NCBI GenBank assembly: GCA_963678305.2 | Contig: CAXXVV010000015.1 | Coordinates: forward strand, 248,001-312,000 | DNA from: G963676655 sp963678305 | GTDB lineage: Bacteria > Verrucomicrobiota > Lentisphaeria > Victivallales > Victivallaceae | Length of the DNA stretch: 64,000 nucleotides | Direction: 5' to 3' | In this document: piece by piece, positions 35,598 to 43,177 of the stretch | Numbering within the stretch: position 1 is the stretch's first letter | Layout of the letters: each line of letters starts with the position of its first letter | Program-made: the position numbers and the translations under genes | The notes under the pieces: generated by a model | The model's database searches: none | The model's input: the letters and a program-made list of their open reading frames with translations, nothing else | What the model was told of the DNA's origin: nothing

Positions 35598-37262
35598 TCA
35601 TGGAGTTATCGCGCCAGCTTCGGCAATCGTGTCGAGGTCAAAAAGTTCTTTGACAGCTTTGGTAAAGATTTTTTCAGTAAACAATATTCGGTTATTTGAT
35701 GATAAATAGATAATGAAGTTACCGACTTTGACCGATATTGAATATTGGTTTAAGTTGCAGATAACGTATTTATTGTTTATCAAGCCTTTGCTGGAGGAAG
35801 GTTTGTAGTCAGGGTGATAAGTTAAATTACCGGAAAAACACGCTTGAGATGCTGGCCTTTGAGAAGTTGACATATCGTAATACCAACGGCAGTTTATGAC
35901 GGGGATTCCAAGCCAGGGATCAATTGCGGTTCGGTTAATCATAAATAATTCTGAATTGTTTGGTACCCTGAAGAATTTATTTGCGATATATTGATATGAA
36001 CTGTTCATTTTGGGGAAGTTGATTGATTTAGTGAATTCTGCTTTTTGATTATTCAGTTTTTTGCATGCAGCAGCAATCTTTTCTTTGGATTCGGCAATCA
36101 TTTTGTTTAACGTTCTGACCGCTTGGTCTCGATTTGACGATGGAGTTTTCAGTTGCGCAACGATTTTATTAGTGGTTTCGATGCCCTTTAAATTATTTTC
36201 ATAGAGATTTTTTGCGCTAAGCAAATCAGAATTGAGTTTTGCTAAAGCACCGGAGCTGTAATAGCCCTTTTTCTCATAATCTCTTAACTTTCGAAATATA
36301 TCTGAGCGTTGTTTTGAGTATTTTTGAGTTGCTTTTCTCATGTCTTTCTTTATCTGATCGGTAAACTCATAGATGGTGACACTTTGTTTTATGTCCTTGC
36401 TTTCACAGGCGTCGGCAAGTTTTTTCAGATCAAAAAGTTGTGAGGCCAGTTCAATGACTTTTTCTTTGCTTTTATATTGTTTATCATCTACCACGAAGCA
36501 AATATACATGTTTTCGACCCAAAACCAGACGCTGTTGTCGCTTGACGTGGTAATCGGATATTTATCCGCAATCGTATTTCTGCGGGAAAGATTTTTGTCC
36601 TTGGGCCTGAGCCTGATATGAGCCCAGGCTATTCGCGTATTTCCCTTATACCACTGGCAACTGACAAATCCGTCGGCATAATTGGCGTTTGATGATTTAC
36701 GAGTGACCAGGGCCGCCATTTTATTGTTGTTGCCGGATGGCTGCATTGCTGATTCAACCAGTTTTTCCAGTTGGATATTCTTTTCTTTCTGGTTGATCTT
36801 TGCTAAAATGGAGTTAGTTCTTTTTTCATACGGAGCTTTTAATCTATCGATTTTGGCCGTTAATGTATTTTTATGTTTTTCAAGGACGGAAATTTCCACC
36901 TCGATTTTTTTATCCCGCTTAATCGAATCAAATTTTTGTTTAAGTGAATCGTAATTTTTTTCGGAATATTTGATTGACCTATCAGCGTATTTTTTATTTC
37001 GTTCAAGGTTGCTGATTTGACTTTTGATTTTTGAGGAGTTTCCCTTTTGCAGAGCGTCAATGGCATATGAATATTTGTTTATATCTGACATCAGAGAACT
37101 CAGTTCATTAGAGGCTGCCCGGTTCTGTGTCGCCATTTGATTGCATAGTTTGAAATGCCGTGTGAGGACTGTTTTGTCGGTTTTTGTGAGTTTTGCGCCT
37201 TGGCTTGTTATTCCTGCAGCCAGTATCAGGCCTGCTGTGATTCGTGAAGATAAATGTTTCAT
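35598..37262 (-). CDS. Secreted coiled-coil protein with internal duplication, paralogue 2
   Basis: Product of 554 residues with a signal peptide (MKHLSSRITAGLILAAGITS) and a strong AAGGAGGG ribosome site. It follows the same plan as the gene at 33767: helix-rich segment (about 25-170), beta domain with FVSCQWYKGNTRIAWAHIRL, then NMYICFVVDD and LFDLKKLADACES, a second helix-rich segment (about 300-410), and a second beta domain with NCRWYYDMSTS, VGNFIIYLSS and LFDLDTIAEAG. The two proteins are similar throughout but well diverged, so the tandem duplication is old. Function unknown. Confidence 0.75.
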   Translation of the reverse strand: MKHLSSRITAGLILAAGITSQGAKLTKTDKTVLTRHFKLCNQMATQNRAASNELSSLMSDINKYSYAIDALQKGNSSKIKSQISNLERNKKYADRSIKYSEKNYDSLKQKFDSIKRDKKIEVEISVLEKHKNTLTAKIDRLKAPYEKRTNSILAKINQKEKNIQLEKLVESAMQPSGNNNKMAALVTRKSSNANYADGFVSCQWYKGNTRIAWAHIRLRPKDKNLSRRNTIADKYPITTSSDNSVWFWVENMYICFVVDDKQYKSKEKVIELASQLFDLKKLADACESKDIKQSVTIYEFTDQIKKDMRKATQKYSKQRSDIFRKLRDYEKKGYYSSGALAKLNSDLLSAKNLYENNLKGIETTNKIVAQLKTPSSNRDQAVRTLNKMIAESKEKIAAACKKLNNQKAEFTKSINFPKMNSSYQYIANKFFRVPNNSELFMINRTAIDPWLGIPVINCRWYYDMSTSQRPASQACFSGNLTYHPDYKPSSSKGLINNKYVICNLNQYSISVKVGNFIIYLSSNNRILFTEKIFTKAVKELFDLDTIAEAGAITP

Positions 37263-37428
37263 TGGAAATCCCTCCTTTTCGTATTTATGAAATATTTCAC
37301 AGAAATAATAATATAGCTTTGGATTCTGATTTATACAAGAAAAAAGTTATCGGGAAATCCAATCAGAATCTGTAACCGGATGTCGGCAGTATCCCTCTTG
37401 CAAAGCTCTTTATTCATTGAAAAAACAC

Positions 37429-37941
37429 TTAGCTGTCAGGCTGGTTGTCTTCAACGAATTTGCACATCATCATATATTGGAAGACTTTTGTTGTGTTGCC
37501 TTTGATCGTATATGTGCATCCGTCGCTCGTTTCTAGCATGACTTTCTTGAAGAAGATTCCTTTTATATCGAATGATTTCACTTGCGAGAACGGTATTTCA
37601 AAGAGGGTGATTTCATTCATGTCACTGAATCTGAGGCCCAGGCAGGCTCCCTGTTCAAACAGCTCAAAGAATCCTTTATGCTTGATCTTATCCCGATCCG
37701 TGAAAGAACACGGGATTTTTTCGTCTTCTCCCTCTTCATCGTCATCATCATAATCATCATCATAATAATCATCATCAGGCTCGCATATTCCTGTCGCCGG
37801 CTCACTTGTTTCAGAAACTGAAGTTGGAAACAGACCACGCTGTTTAAGAATTTCAGAGATTTCATTTCCGGAGCCGGCGCTGATAATCCCTGAGATATCC
37901 TGTCCTGCGGCGTCCAACGCGGTAAATCTGAAATTCGGCAT
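37429..37941 (-). CDS. GspF-N-terminal-like motif joined by an acidic linker to a PH-like domain
   Basis: Product of 170 residues from the ATG at 37941 (AAGGAA 9 bases upstream); an upstream in-frame start at 37998 lies inside a repeat element and is unlikely. Residues 1-45 (MPNFRFTALDAAGQDISGII, then ILKQRGLFPTSV) match the first segment of type II secretion GspF/PilC proteins, here without the rest of GspF. A linker of mostly Asp and Glu with some Tyr follows (about 55-75). The C-terminal part (about 80-165) looks like a bacterial PH-like barrel closed by a helix. A class B element ends 28 bases before the start. Function unknown; link to prepilin assembly is speculative. Confidence 0.65.
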   Translation of the reverse strand: MPNFRFTALDAAGQDISGIISAGSGNEISEILKQRGLFPTSVSETSEPATGICEPDDDYYDDDYDDDDEEGEDEKIPCSFTDRDKIKHKGFFELFEQGACLGLRFSDMNEITLFEIPFSQVKSFDIKGIFFKKVMLETSDGCTYTIKGNTTKVFQYMMMCKFVEDNQPDS

Positions 37942-37969
37942 AAAATTATTCCTTATTTTAGTGAATAAA

Positions 37970-38116
37970 GAGTCGTGTGAAATGCAAATATTAACCACGA
38001 AAAATCACGAAAAGTCACGAAAAAGTTTTTTTATTTTTCAGCTTATGCTGAAAATTTAAATACTTCTTCATGTTCTTCATGCTCTTTATGGTGCAAATAA
38101 TAGTTTCGCATGAGTC
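37970..38116 (-). repeat. MITE-like class B element, copy 1
   Basis: 147 bp with imperfect 13-bp terminal inverted repeats (38104-38116 and 37970-37982, 10 of 13 matching). In the sense orientation it has TTTGCACCA near its left end, a TTTTCAGC-ATAA-GCTGAAAA hairpin (38035-38054), then repeated TTTTCGTG units and TTAATATTTGCATTTC. It ends 28 bases before the start codon at 37941, pointing toward that gene. Related copies are at 51311-51487 and 63311-63451. Confidence 0.8.
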
Positions 38117-38143
38117 TATAGATAATCGTTTACAGCGGTAAAA

Positions 38144-38968
38144 TTATTTTTCATGACTGAGCAGGTGGAATTTTTTCCACCATGGATTTTTCGGTGGGAC
38201 CGGCGGCCGGATTTTCAACATATTCAGGCAGTCGTCCAGATACTGCCAGTTGGTATAATAAATGATATCGGAATGCTGTTTGAATTTCAGGCCGCGGGAG
38301 ATGATACCTGCCCGGTATTTGGGAAAGCTCTTTTGCGTGTGCGAGGCGATACAGATTAAAGAGTGTCCTTTGATTCGCTGGCCGTTGATGACGGCGGTTC
38401 CGGGAACTTGCGCGCAGGGCAGGGAGACGATTTCTTCATTCGATGGAAATTCATAACCGCACCAGTCGCAGATATCGCAGATCGGAGCAGAGGCCTTTTC
38501 ATCATTGTGGATTTTCAGGACCCGGAAGATCATATAGGCTTTGGACGGCATGATATAACCCAGGGCATCACCCGGCTTGAACGGGCTTTCGCGCCGCACG
38601 CTGATAATATTCAGACCGTGATGGTGACTGGGGTCGATTTGACTGTACAGTTCATCCAGAACATGCTGGCGCTGCTGCATCATCGTGAAGTCGTGATCCC
38701 AGTGCCGGAGGTCGTAGCCCTCTTCGATAATCATTATCGCGGCATTTTTTACGTCTTCGGTCAGTTTGCCGGACTGCCATTGGGCAGCGGCCAGCGCCAG
38801 CCAGAAGGTGGTATAGACTTCCGGCCGGGCCGGGTCTATTTTAAACTTCGACAGTAATTGCCTGACTGCTTCACCAGGGCTTGTTCCCTGTTTTATGAGC
38901 TTCAGGAATTCCTGTTTGATCTCCAATGCTAATTTATTGGAGAATATTTCCACCCCATGATTGTTCAT
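38144..38968 (-). CDS. Hypothetical protein with a CxxCxxCG cysteine cluster
   Basis: Product of 274 residues, no signal peptide or membrane segment. The first 120 residues are helical (MIIEEGYDLRHWDHDFTMMQ). The middle contains APICDICDWCGYEF, a possible metal-binding cluster, and the ending is SDIIYYTNWQYLDDCLNMLK then a proline- and tryptophan-rich tail. GGGAA lies 8 bases before the ATG. It stands alone between the GspF-N/PH-like gene and the DAHP synthase gene. I recognise no family; the layout reminds me of some immunity-type or nuclease-associated proteins but there is no toxin partner nearby. Confidence 0.7.
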   Translation of the reverse strand: MNNHGVEIFSNKLALEIKQEFLKLIKQGTSPGEAVRQLLSKFKIDPARPEVYTTFWLALAAAQWQSGKLTEDVKNAAIMIIEEGYDLRHWDHDFTMMQQRQHVLDELYSQIDPSHHHGLNIISVRRESPFKPGDALGYIMPSKAYMIFRVLKIHNDEKASAPICDICDWCGYEFPSNEEIVSLPCAQVPGTAVINGQRIKGHSLICIASHTQKSFPKYRAGIISRGLKFKQHSDIIYYTNWQYLDDCLNMLKIRPPVPPKNPWWKKFHLLSHEK

Positions 38969-39023
38969 GATTCAATTCCCGTTTTGAATCAGTTTCAAAA
39001 TCAAGAACCGGCAGATTATGCTC

Positions 39024-40067
39024 TTACCGGGCTAATTTTTCATCGATATAGCGAATCAGTTCGCAGGTTTCCTCCCAGCCAATGCAGCCGTCGGTGATAG
39101 ACTGACCGCTTTGCAGATTTTTACCTGCTTCCACTTTCTGACTTCCCGCCAGCAGATTGCTTTCCAGCATCAGACCGATAATCGAATCCTCGCCTTCGCG
39201 CAACTGATCGGCTATGTCAAAGACCACTTCACGCTGTTTGGCCGGATTTTTATTTGAATTGGCGTGACTGCAATCCACGATAATATTGGGATTAAGGCCG
39301 TTTTTCCGCATCGCAACCTTGGCGAACGCGATATGTTCCGCGCCGTAATTCGGTGAAGTCTGACCGCCGCGCAGGACCAGATGTCCGTATTTATTTCCGG
39401 TTGTCCTGAATACCGCCGATTTGCCTTTGTCGGTCACGCCGATAAAGCTGTGCGGGGACAGCGCGGTCTTAATCGCGTCGATGGCGACCTGGATGCTGCC
39501 GTCAGTGGCGTTTTTGAAGCCGATCGGCATCGATAATCCGCTGGCCATCTGACGATGCGTCTGACTTTCGGTTGTCCTGGCGCCGATCGCGGCCCAGGAG
39601 ACGACGTCGGCGATATACTGCGGCACGACCGGTTCGAGCATTTCGGTTGCGGTCGGCAACCCGAGGTTGACGATGTCCAGCAGCAGTTTCCGGCCGATCC
39701 TCAGTCCTTTTTCAATATTATACGAACCATTCAATTCCGGGTCGTAAATCAGGCCTTTCCAGCCAAGGGTCGTACGCGGTTTTTCAAAATAAACCCGCAT
39801 GACCAGTAGCAGTTTGTCGGATATTTCATCGCTGAGTTTTTTCAGCCTTTCAGCGTATTCCAGGGCCGAGTCGATGTCATGAATGGAGCAGGGGCCGACG
39901 ATGATTATTTTGCGGTCGGACTGGCGGTCCATTATCCGGGTTATTTCCGCGCGCGCATCCACAACTTTTTTCAAGGTATTTTCGGCCAATGGCAATTCGG
40001 AACGAATTTCTTTCGGGGACGGCAATTCGTCGATTGCCGCAATATTAATGTTGTTACTTTTCAGCAT
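39024..40067 (-). CDS. 3-deoxy-7-phosphoheptulonate synthase, class I (AroF/G/H type)
   Basis: Product of 347 residues, typical for the E. coli-like class. It condenses phosphoenolpyruvate and erythrose 4-phosphate in the first step of the shikimate pathway. Seen: metal/substrate Cys60 in IIVGPCSIHD, RVYFEKPRTTLGWKGL, IGARTTESQTHRQMASGLSM, KTALSPHSFIGVTDKGKSAV, RGG and IIVDCSHANSNKNP. The isozyme type (Tyr-, Phe- or Trp-sensitive) cannot be told, so no single symbol is given. Upstream lies the heptamer-repeat array. Confidence 0.96.
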   Translation of the reverse strand: MLKSNNINIAAIDELPSPKEIRSELPLAENTLKKVVDARAEITRIMDRQSDRKIIIVGPCSIHDIDSALEYAERLKKLSDEISDKLLLVMRVYFEKPRTTLGWKGLIYDPELNGSYNIEKGLRIGRKLLLDIVNLGLPTATEMLEPVVPQYIADVVSWAAIGARTTESQTHRQMASGLSMPIGFKNATDGSIQVAIDAIKTALSPHSFIGVTDKGKSAVFRTTGNKYGHLVLRGGQTSPNYGAEHIAFAKVAMRKNGLNPNIIVDCSHANSNKNPAKQREVVFDIADQLREGEDSIIGLMLESNLLAGSQKVEAGKNLQSGQSITDGCIGWEETCELIRYIDEKLAR

Positions 40068-40163
40068 AATGATATTATTATCTTATTTTATGGCTTTAAA
40101 TTTTCTATATTTCTGCTAAATTACATTGGTTTTAGGAGTTTTTCAACCCGTTGAAAGTAATTT

Positions 40164-40262
40164 ATGGTGGTGAGTTGAGAGTGGTGAGTTGAGAGTGGTG
40201 AGTTGAGAGTGGTGAGTTGAGAGTGGTGAGTGGTGAGTTGAGAGTGGTGAGTGGTGAGTTGA
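40164..40262. repeat. Heptamer repeat array, left side (GTGAGTT/GAGAGTG units)
   Basis: About 13 tandem heptamers with strict period 7 (GTGAGTT, GAGAGTG, GTGAGTG). The complement reads AACTCAC/CACTCTC/CACTCAC. A shorter array of AACTCAC-type units in opposite orientation lies at 40688-40722 on the other side of a four-helix-bundle gene. Confidence 0.9.
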
Positions 40263-40294
40263 TGATCTTTGAAAATTTTAAAATAGGGTGAGGT

Positions 40295-40678
40295 ATGGGG
40301 ATTAGGGGAAAAGTTAATGATTACAGAGAGTTGAAAATTTGGCAAATAGGAATAGAGTTGGCGAAGTCGATATACTCGTTAACGCAAAACTCAGGTTTTC
40401 CTGCCGAAGAGAAATTTGGAGTTATATCTCAAATGAGAAGAGCCGCGGTTTCCGTACCATCAAACATTGCTGAAGGTCAGGCTCGGAATTCGACTAAAGA
40501 TTTTATACGTTTTTTATATATTAGCAAAGGAAGTTTAGCAGAGTTGGATACACAGCTGATAATAGCTTGTGAACTTAAAAATATCAAAATAAATGAATTT
40601 AACGAGTTAACATCAAAAATAGATGAATTGCAGCGAATGATTTTTACCCTCGTCAGCAAGTTGGGACAAACAAGATAA
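40295..40678 (+). CDS. Four-helix-bundle protein (23S rRNA intervening-sequence-protein/S23 family)
   Basis: Product of 127 residues. It shows the family pattern YRELKIWQIGIELAKSIYSL, FGVISQMRRAAVSVPSNIAE, GQARNSTKDFIRFLYISKGS, then AELDTQLIIA, which forms a small four-helix bundle, related in fold to the Avd accessory protein of diversity-generating retroelements. No reverse transcriptase is nearby. Function of stand-alone members is unknown. The gene is bounded by heptamer arrays in opposite orientation (40164-40262 and 40688-40722) and splits aroF/G from metX, so it looks like an inserted cassette. No strong ribosome site; ATG after a GGTATGGG context. Confidence 0.9.
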   Translation: MGIRGKVNDYRELKIWQIGIELAKSIYSLTQNSGFPAEEKFGVISQMRRAAVSVPSNIAEGQARNSTKDFIRFLYISKGSLAELDTQLIIACELKNIKINEFNELTSKIDELQRMIFTLVSKLGQTR

Positions 40679-40681
40679 ATA

Positions 40682-41851
40682 ATGAATACTCATAACTCAC
40701 AGCTCACAACTCACAACTCAGTCGGAATTGTTGTTCCGCAGGATTTCCTGTTTGGTACAACTGATAATGATAAGCTGGAACTGGATTGCGGACGCAGTCT
40801 GTCCCTGGTCAATATCCGCTATGAAACCTATGGCACCCTCAATGCCGATGGGACTAACGCGATTCTGATCGAACATGCGTTGTCCGGAGACGCTCATGTC
40901 GCCGGTTATTATTCGGAGCAGGACAAGAAGCCGGGCTGGTGGGATGAGATGGTCGGCCCGGGCAAGCCGATCGACACGGATCATTTTTTTGTAGTATGCA
41001 GTAATGTTATCGGCGGCTGCTCCGGTTCTACCGGGCCCCGTTCGGTCAATCCTGAAACCGGGGAACTTTACAACCTGAATTTTCCGGTTATTACCATTGC
41101 CGACATGGTCCGGGCCCAGCATCGTTTGATGGAGCATCTGAATATTGCCTGCTGGTTGTCGATTATCGGAGGCTCGATGGGCGGAATGCAGGCGCTGGAG
41201 TGGGTAACCGCATATCCTGAATGCGTTTACAGCTGCATCCCGATTGCCACGACGACACGCTTGTCATCGCAATGTATCGCCTTTGACTGGGTTGGACGCG
41301 AGGCGATTCAGACCGATCCAAACTGGAACACCGGTAATTATAACGAGAATGTCCCTGAACGCGGACTCGGCGCAGCCAGAATGCTGGCGCATATTACTTA
41401 TTTAAGCGATCAGTCGATGGAACGCAAATTCGGTCGTAATTTGCAGGAAACCTCATCATACTCCTATGATTTTAAGTTTGACTTTTCGGTTGAAAGTTAT
41501 CTCCAATATCAAGGCCGGCGGTTTGTCGAGCGTTTCGACGCCAACAGCTATCTCTATATCACCCGGGCAATGGATTATTTCGATTTGTCCGAGAAGGCGA
41601 ACGGCGATCTGGCTGCCGCCTTTGCCAACGTTAAAAGCGAGTTCCTGGTGACGGCGTTTTCCAGTGACTGGCTCTTTCCGCCTTCGGAGTCTAGGCAACT
41701 GGTGAAAGCGTTGTTGAAAAACAGAATCAAGGTAAGTTATTGCGAGATTGAATCAGCTTACGGGCATGATGCCTTTCTGCTGGAAGCTGAGACGCTGGGG
41801 CGGATGCTGTCCGATTTCCTGCGTAATCGTCGTTTGGAGGTGTGCCCATGA
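40682..41851 (+). CDS. metX: Homoserine O-acetyltransferase
   Basis: Product of 389 residues of the alpha/beta-hydrolase MetX family, activating homoserine for methionine synthesis. Nucleophile elbow GGSMGGMQALEW with Ser165, oxyanion region HALSGDAH, GGCSGSTGPRS and the terminal YGHDAFLLE with the catalytic His are present. The only in-frame ATG lies just outside a heptamer array, and residues 4-13 (HNSQLTTHNS) are encoded by those repeats, so the native start was probably replaced. The ribosome site is weak. The stop overlaps the metW start by ATGA. Confidence 0.95.
   Translation: MNTHNSQLTTHNSVGIVVPQDFLFGTTDNDKLELDCGRSLSLVNIRYETYGTLNADGTNAILIEHALSGDAHVAGYYSEQDKKPGWWDEMVGPGKPIDTDHFFVVCSNVIGGCSGSTGPRSVNPETGELYNLNFPVITIADMVRAQHRLMEHLNIACWLSIIGGSMGGMQALEWVTAYPECVYSCIPIATTTRLSSQCIAFDWVGREAIQTDPNWNTGNYNENVPERGLGAARMLAHITYLSDQSMERKFGRNLQETSSYSYDFKFDFSVESYLQYQGRRFVERFDANSYLYITRAMDYFDLSEKANGDLAAAFANVKSEFLVTAFSSDWLFPPSESRQLVKALLKNRIKVSYCEIESAYGHDAFLLEAETLGRMLSDFLRNRRLEVCP
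40688..40722. repeat. Heptamer repeat array, right side (ACTCACA units)
   Basis: Five tandem heptamers (ACTCATA, ACTCACA, GCTCACA, ACTCACA, ACTCAGT) inside the 5' end of metX. They are in inverted orientation to the array at 40164-40262. Confidence 0.85.
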
Positions 41852-42465
41852 GTCCGGAACTGAAAAAACTTTTTACAAAACGTCCCGACCTGCATGCGAT
41901 CAGCGCGTTGATCGAACCTAAATCCAGAGTTCTGGACCTTGGCTGCGGTGACGGCGCTTTCCTGCGCTATTTGACCAATGAAAAGAAGATTTCCGGTCTG
42001 GGGATTGAGATTTCCCAGGAGCGGATCATTGATTGTATCGACAACAGCGTGCCGGTGATCCATGCCGACCTTAATGAGCCGCTGCTGTTTGACGACCGCT
42101 CTTTTGACTGCGTTGTTCTGAGTCAAACTTTGCAGGCGGTGGAACGACCGGACCTGCTGCTTCAGGAAATGCTGCGGATCGGCAAACGGGTGATTATCAG
42201 CTTTATGAACATCGGATATTGGCGGGCGCGACTTCAGCTAGTCCTGTCCGGCCGGATGCCTGTTACGAAAACACTACCGCATACCTGGTACAATACGCCG
42301 AATATTCATTTGGCGACAATCGCGGATTTCCGCAGTTTGTGCAAAGAACTTGACATTACTATCGTTAATGAAAACCCATTGGGTAATCATTGTGATTTGT
42401 GTGCCCGGCTGATGCCTAATTTATTTGCGCCAAACTGTGTGTTTCTGCTTGAAAAGCGGCAATGA
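41848..42465 (+). CDS. metW: MetW-like methyltransferase-fold protein
   Basis: Product of 205 residues starting at the ATG at 41848 with GGAGG 7 bases upstream and overlapping metX by four bases. The SAM-binding motif VLDLGCGDGAFL is at about 28-39, followed by DCVVLSQTLQAVERPDLLLQ and RVIISFMNIGYWRARLQLVL, characteristic of MetW. In many bacteria MetW partners and activates MetX; the gene order here supports that. It overlaps aat by four bases downstream. Confidence 0.95.
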   Translation: MSPELKKLFTKRPDLHAISALIEPKSRVLDLGCGDGAFLRYLTNEKKISGLGIEISQERIIDCIDNSVPVIHADLNEPLLFDDRSFDCVVLSQTLQAVERPDLLLQEMLRIGKRVIISFMNIGYWRARLQLVLSGRMPVTKTLPHTWYNTPNIHLATIADFRSLCKELDITIVNENPLGNHCDLCARLMPNLFAPNCVFLLEKRQ

Positions 42466-43118
42466 AACTGGACTTGAGAGCGCTCGAAAACCCGTTCCCA
42501 CCGGTGCATCTGGCCGATGCCGACGGAGTTCTGACGGTCAGCGAGTTTATCAGTCCCGAATTAACCATAACCGCCTATCTCAACGGGATATTTCCCTGGC
42601 CGGTTGAAGAGCAATATATTCTGTGGTTCGCTCCGCCGAAGCGCTCGATAATCCAATTTGATGATTTCCATGTTCCGCACGGAGCCCGGCGTGAATTGAA
42701 AAAGAAAAAATTTACTTTCAGCGTCAATCAGCATTTTCCTCAGGTCATTCATGGTTGTGCCAATGCGCCGCGAGGTGACCACGGAACCTGGATAACTGAG
42801 AAAATGATACGTGCTTACCGCGGACTGAACCGTCTCGGGGTCGCAATGAGTTTTGAAACGCTTGATGAATCGGGACAACTGGTCGGCGGACTGTACGGAA
42901 TCCGGATCGGGCGTTATTTTTCAGGCGAAAGTATGTTTTTCATTGAACCCGGAGCTTCCAAGTTTGCGTTAATCAATACGGTGGAATTCCTGAAAAAAGA
43001 ATATGGCTGTACCTGGCTCGACTCCCAGGTAAAGAACTCTTTTACCGGCATGTTCGGGGCTGTTGAGGTGTCTCGAGATAAATTCATGCATTTACATTCT
43101 GAGGCAATTGATTTGTAA
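42462..43118 (+). CDS. aat: Leucyl/phenylalanyl-tRNA-protein transferase
   Basis: Product of 218 residues. It adds Leu or Phe to N-terminal Lys/Arg of proteins, marking them for ClpS/ClpAP. Family blocks: AYLNGIFPWP (about 39-47), LWFAPPKRSI, HGTWITEKMIRAY, GGLYGIRIGRYFSGESMF, ASKFAL and WLDSQV. It overlaps metW by four bases, so it is the last gene of metX-metW-aat. This pairing with methionine genes has no evident biochemical reason. Confidence 0.96.
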   Translation: MKLDLRALENPFPPVHLADADGVLTVSEFISPELTITAYLNGIFPWPVEEQYILWFAPPKRSIIQFDDFHVPHGARRELKKKKFTFSVNQHFPQVIHGCANAPRGDHGTWITEKMIRAYRGLNRLGVAMSFETLDESGQLVGGLYGIRIGRYFSGESMFFIEPGASKFALINTVEFLKKEYGCTWLDSQVKNSFTGMFGAVEVSRDKFMHLHSEAIDL

Positions 43119-43177
43119 TCTCGTTTATTACGGTTAAATTAGAAATCTTTTCTGCAAACAAAAAAGAGAGGTATCGT

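Noticed and set aside
37942..37998. N-terminal extension of the GspF-N/PH-like protein
   Set aside because: The extra codons run into the class B repeat element, and the ATG at 37941 has the better ribosome site and the family-like start MPNFRF.
40164..40722. Possible CRISPR array or DGR locus around the period-7 repeats and the four-helix-bundle gene
   Set aside because: The units are 7 bases with no spacers, and although the protein shares a fold with Avd there is no reverse transcriptase or template/variable repeat pair.
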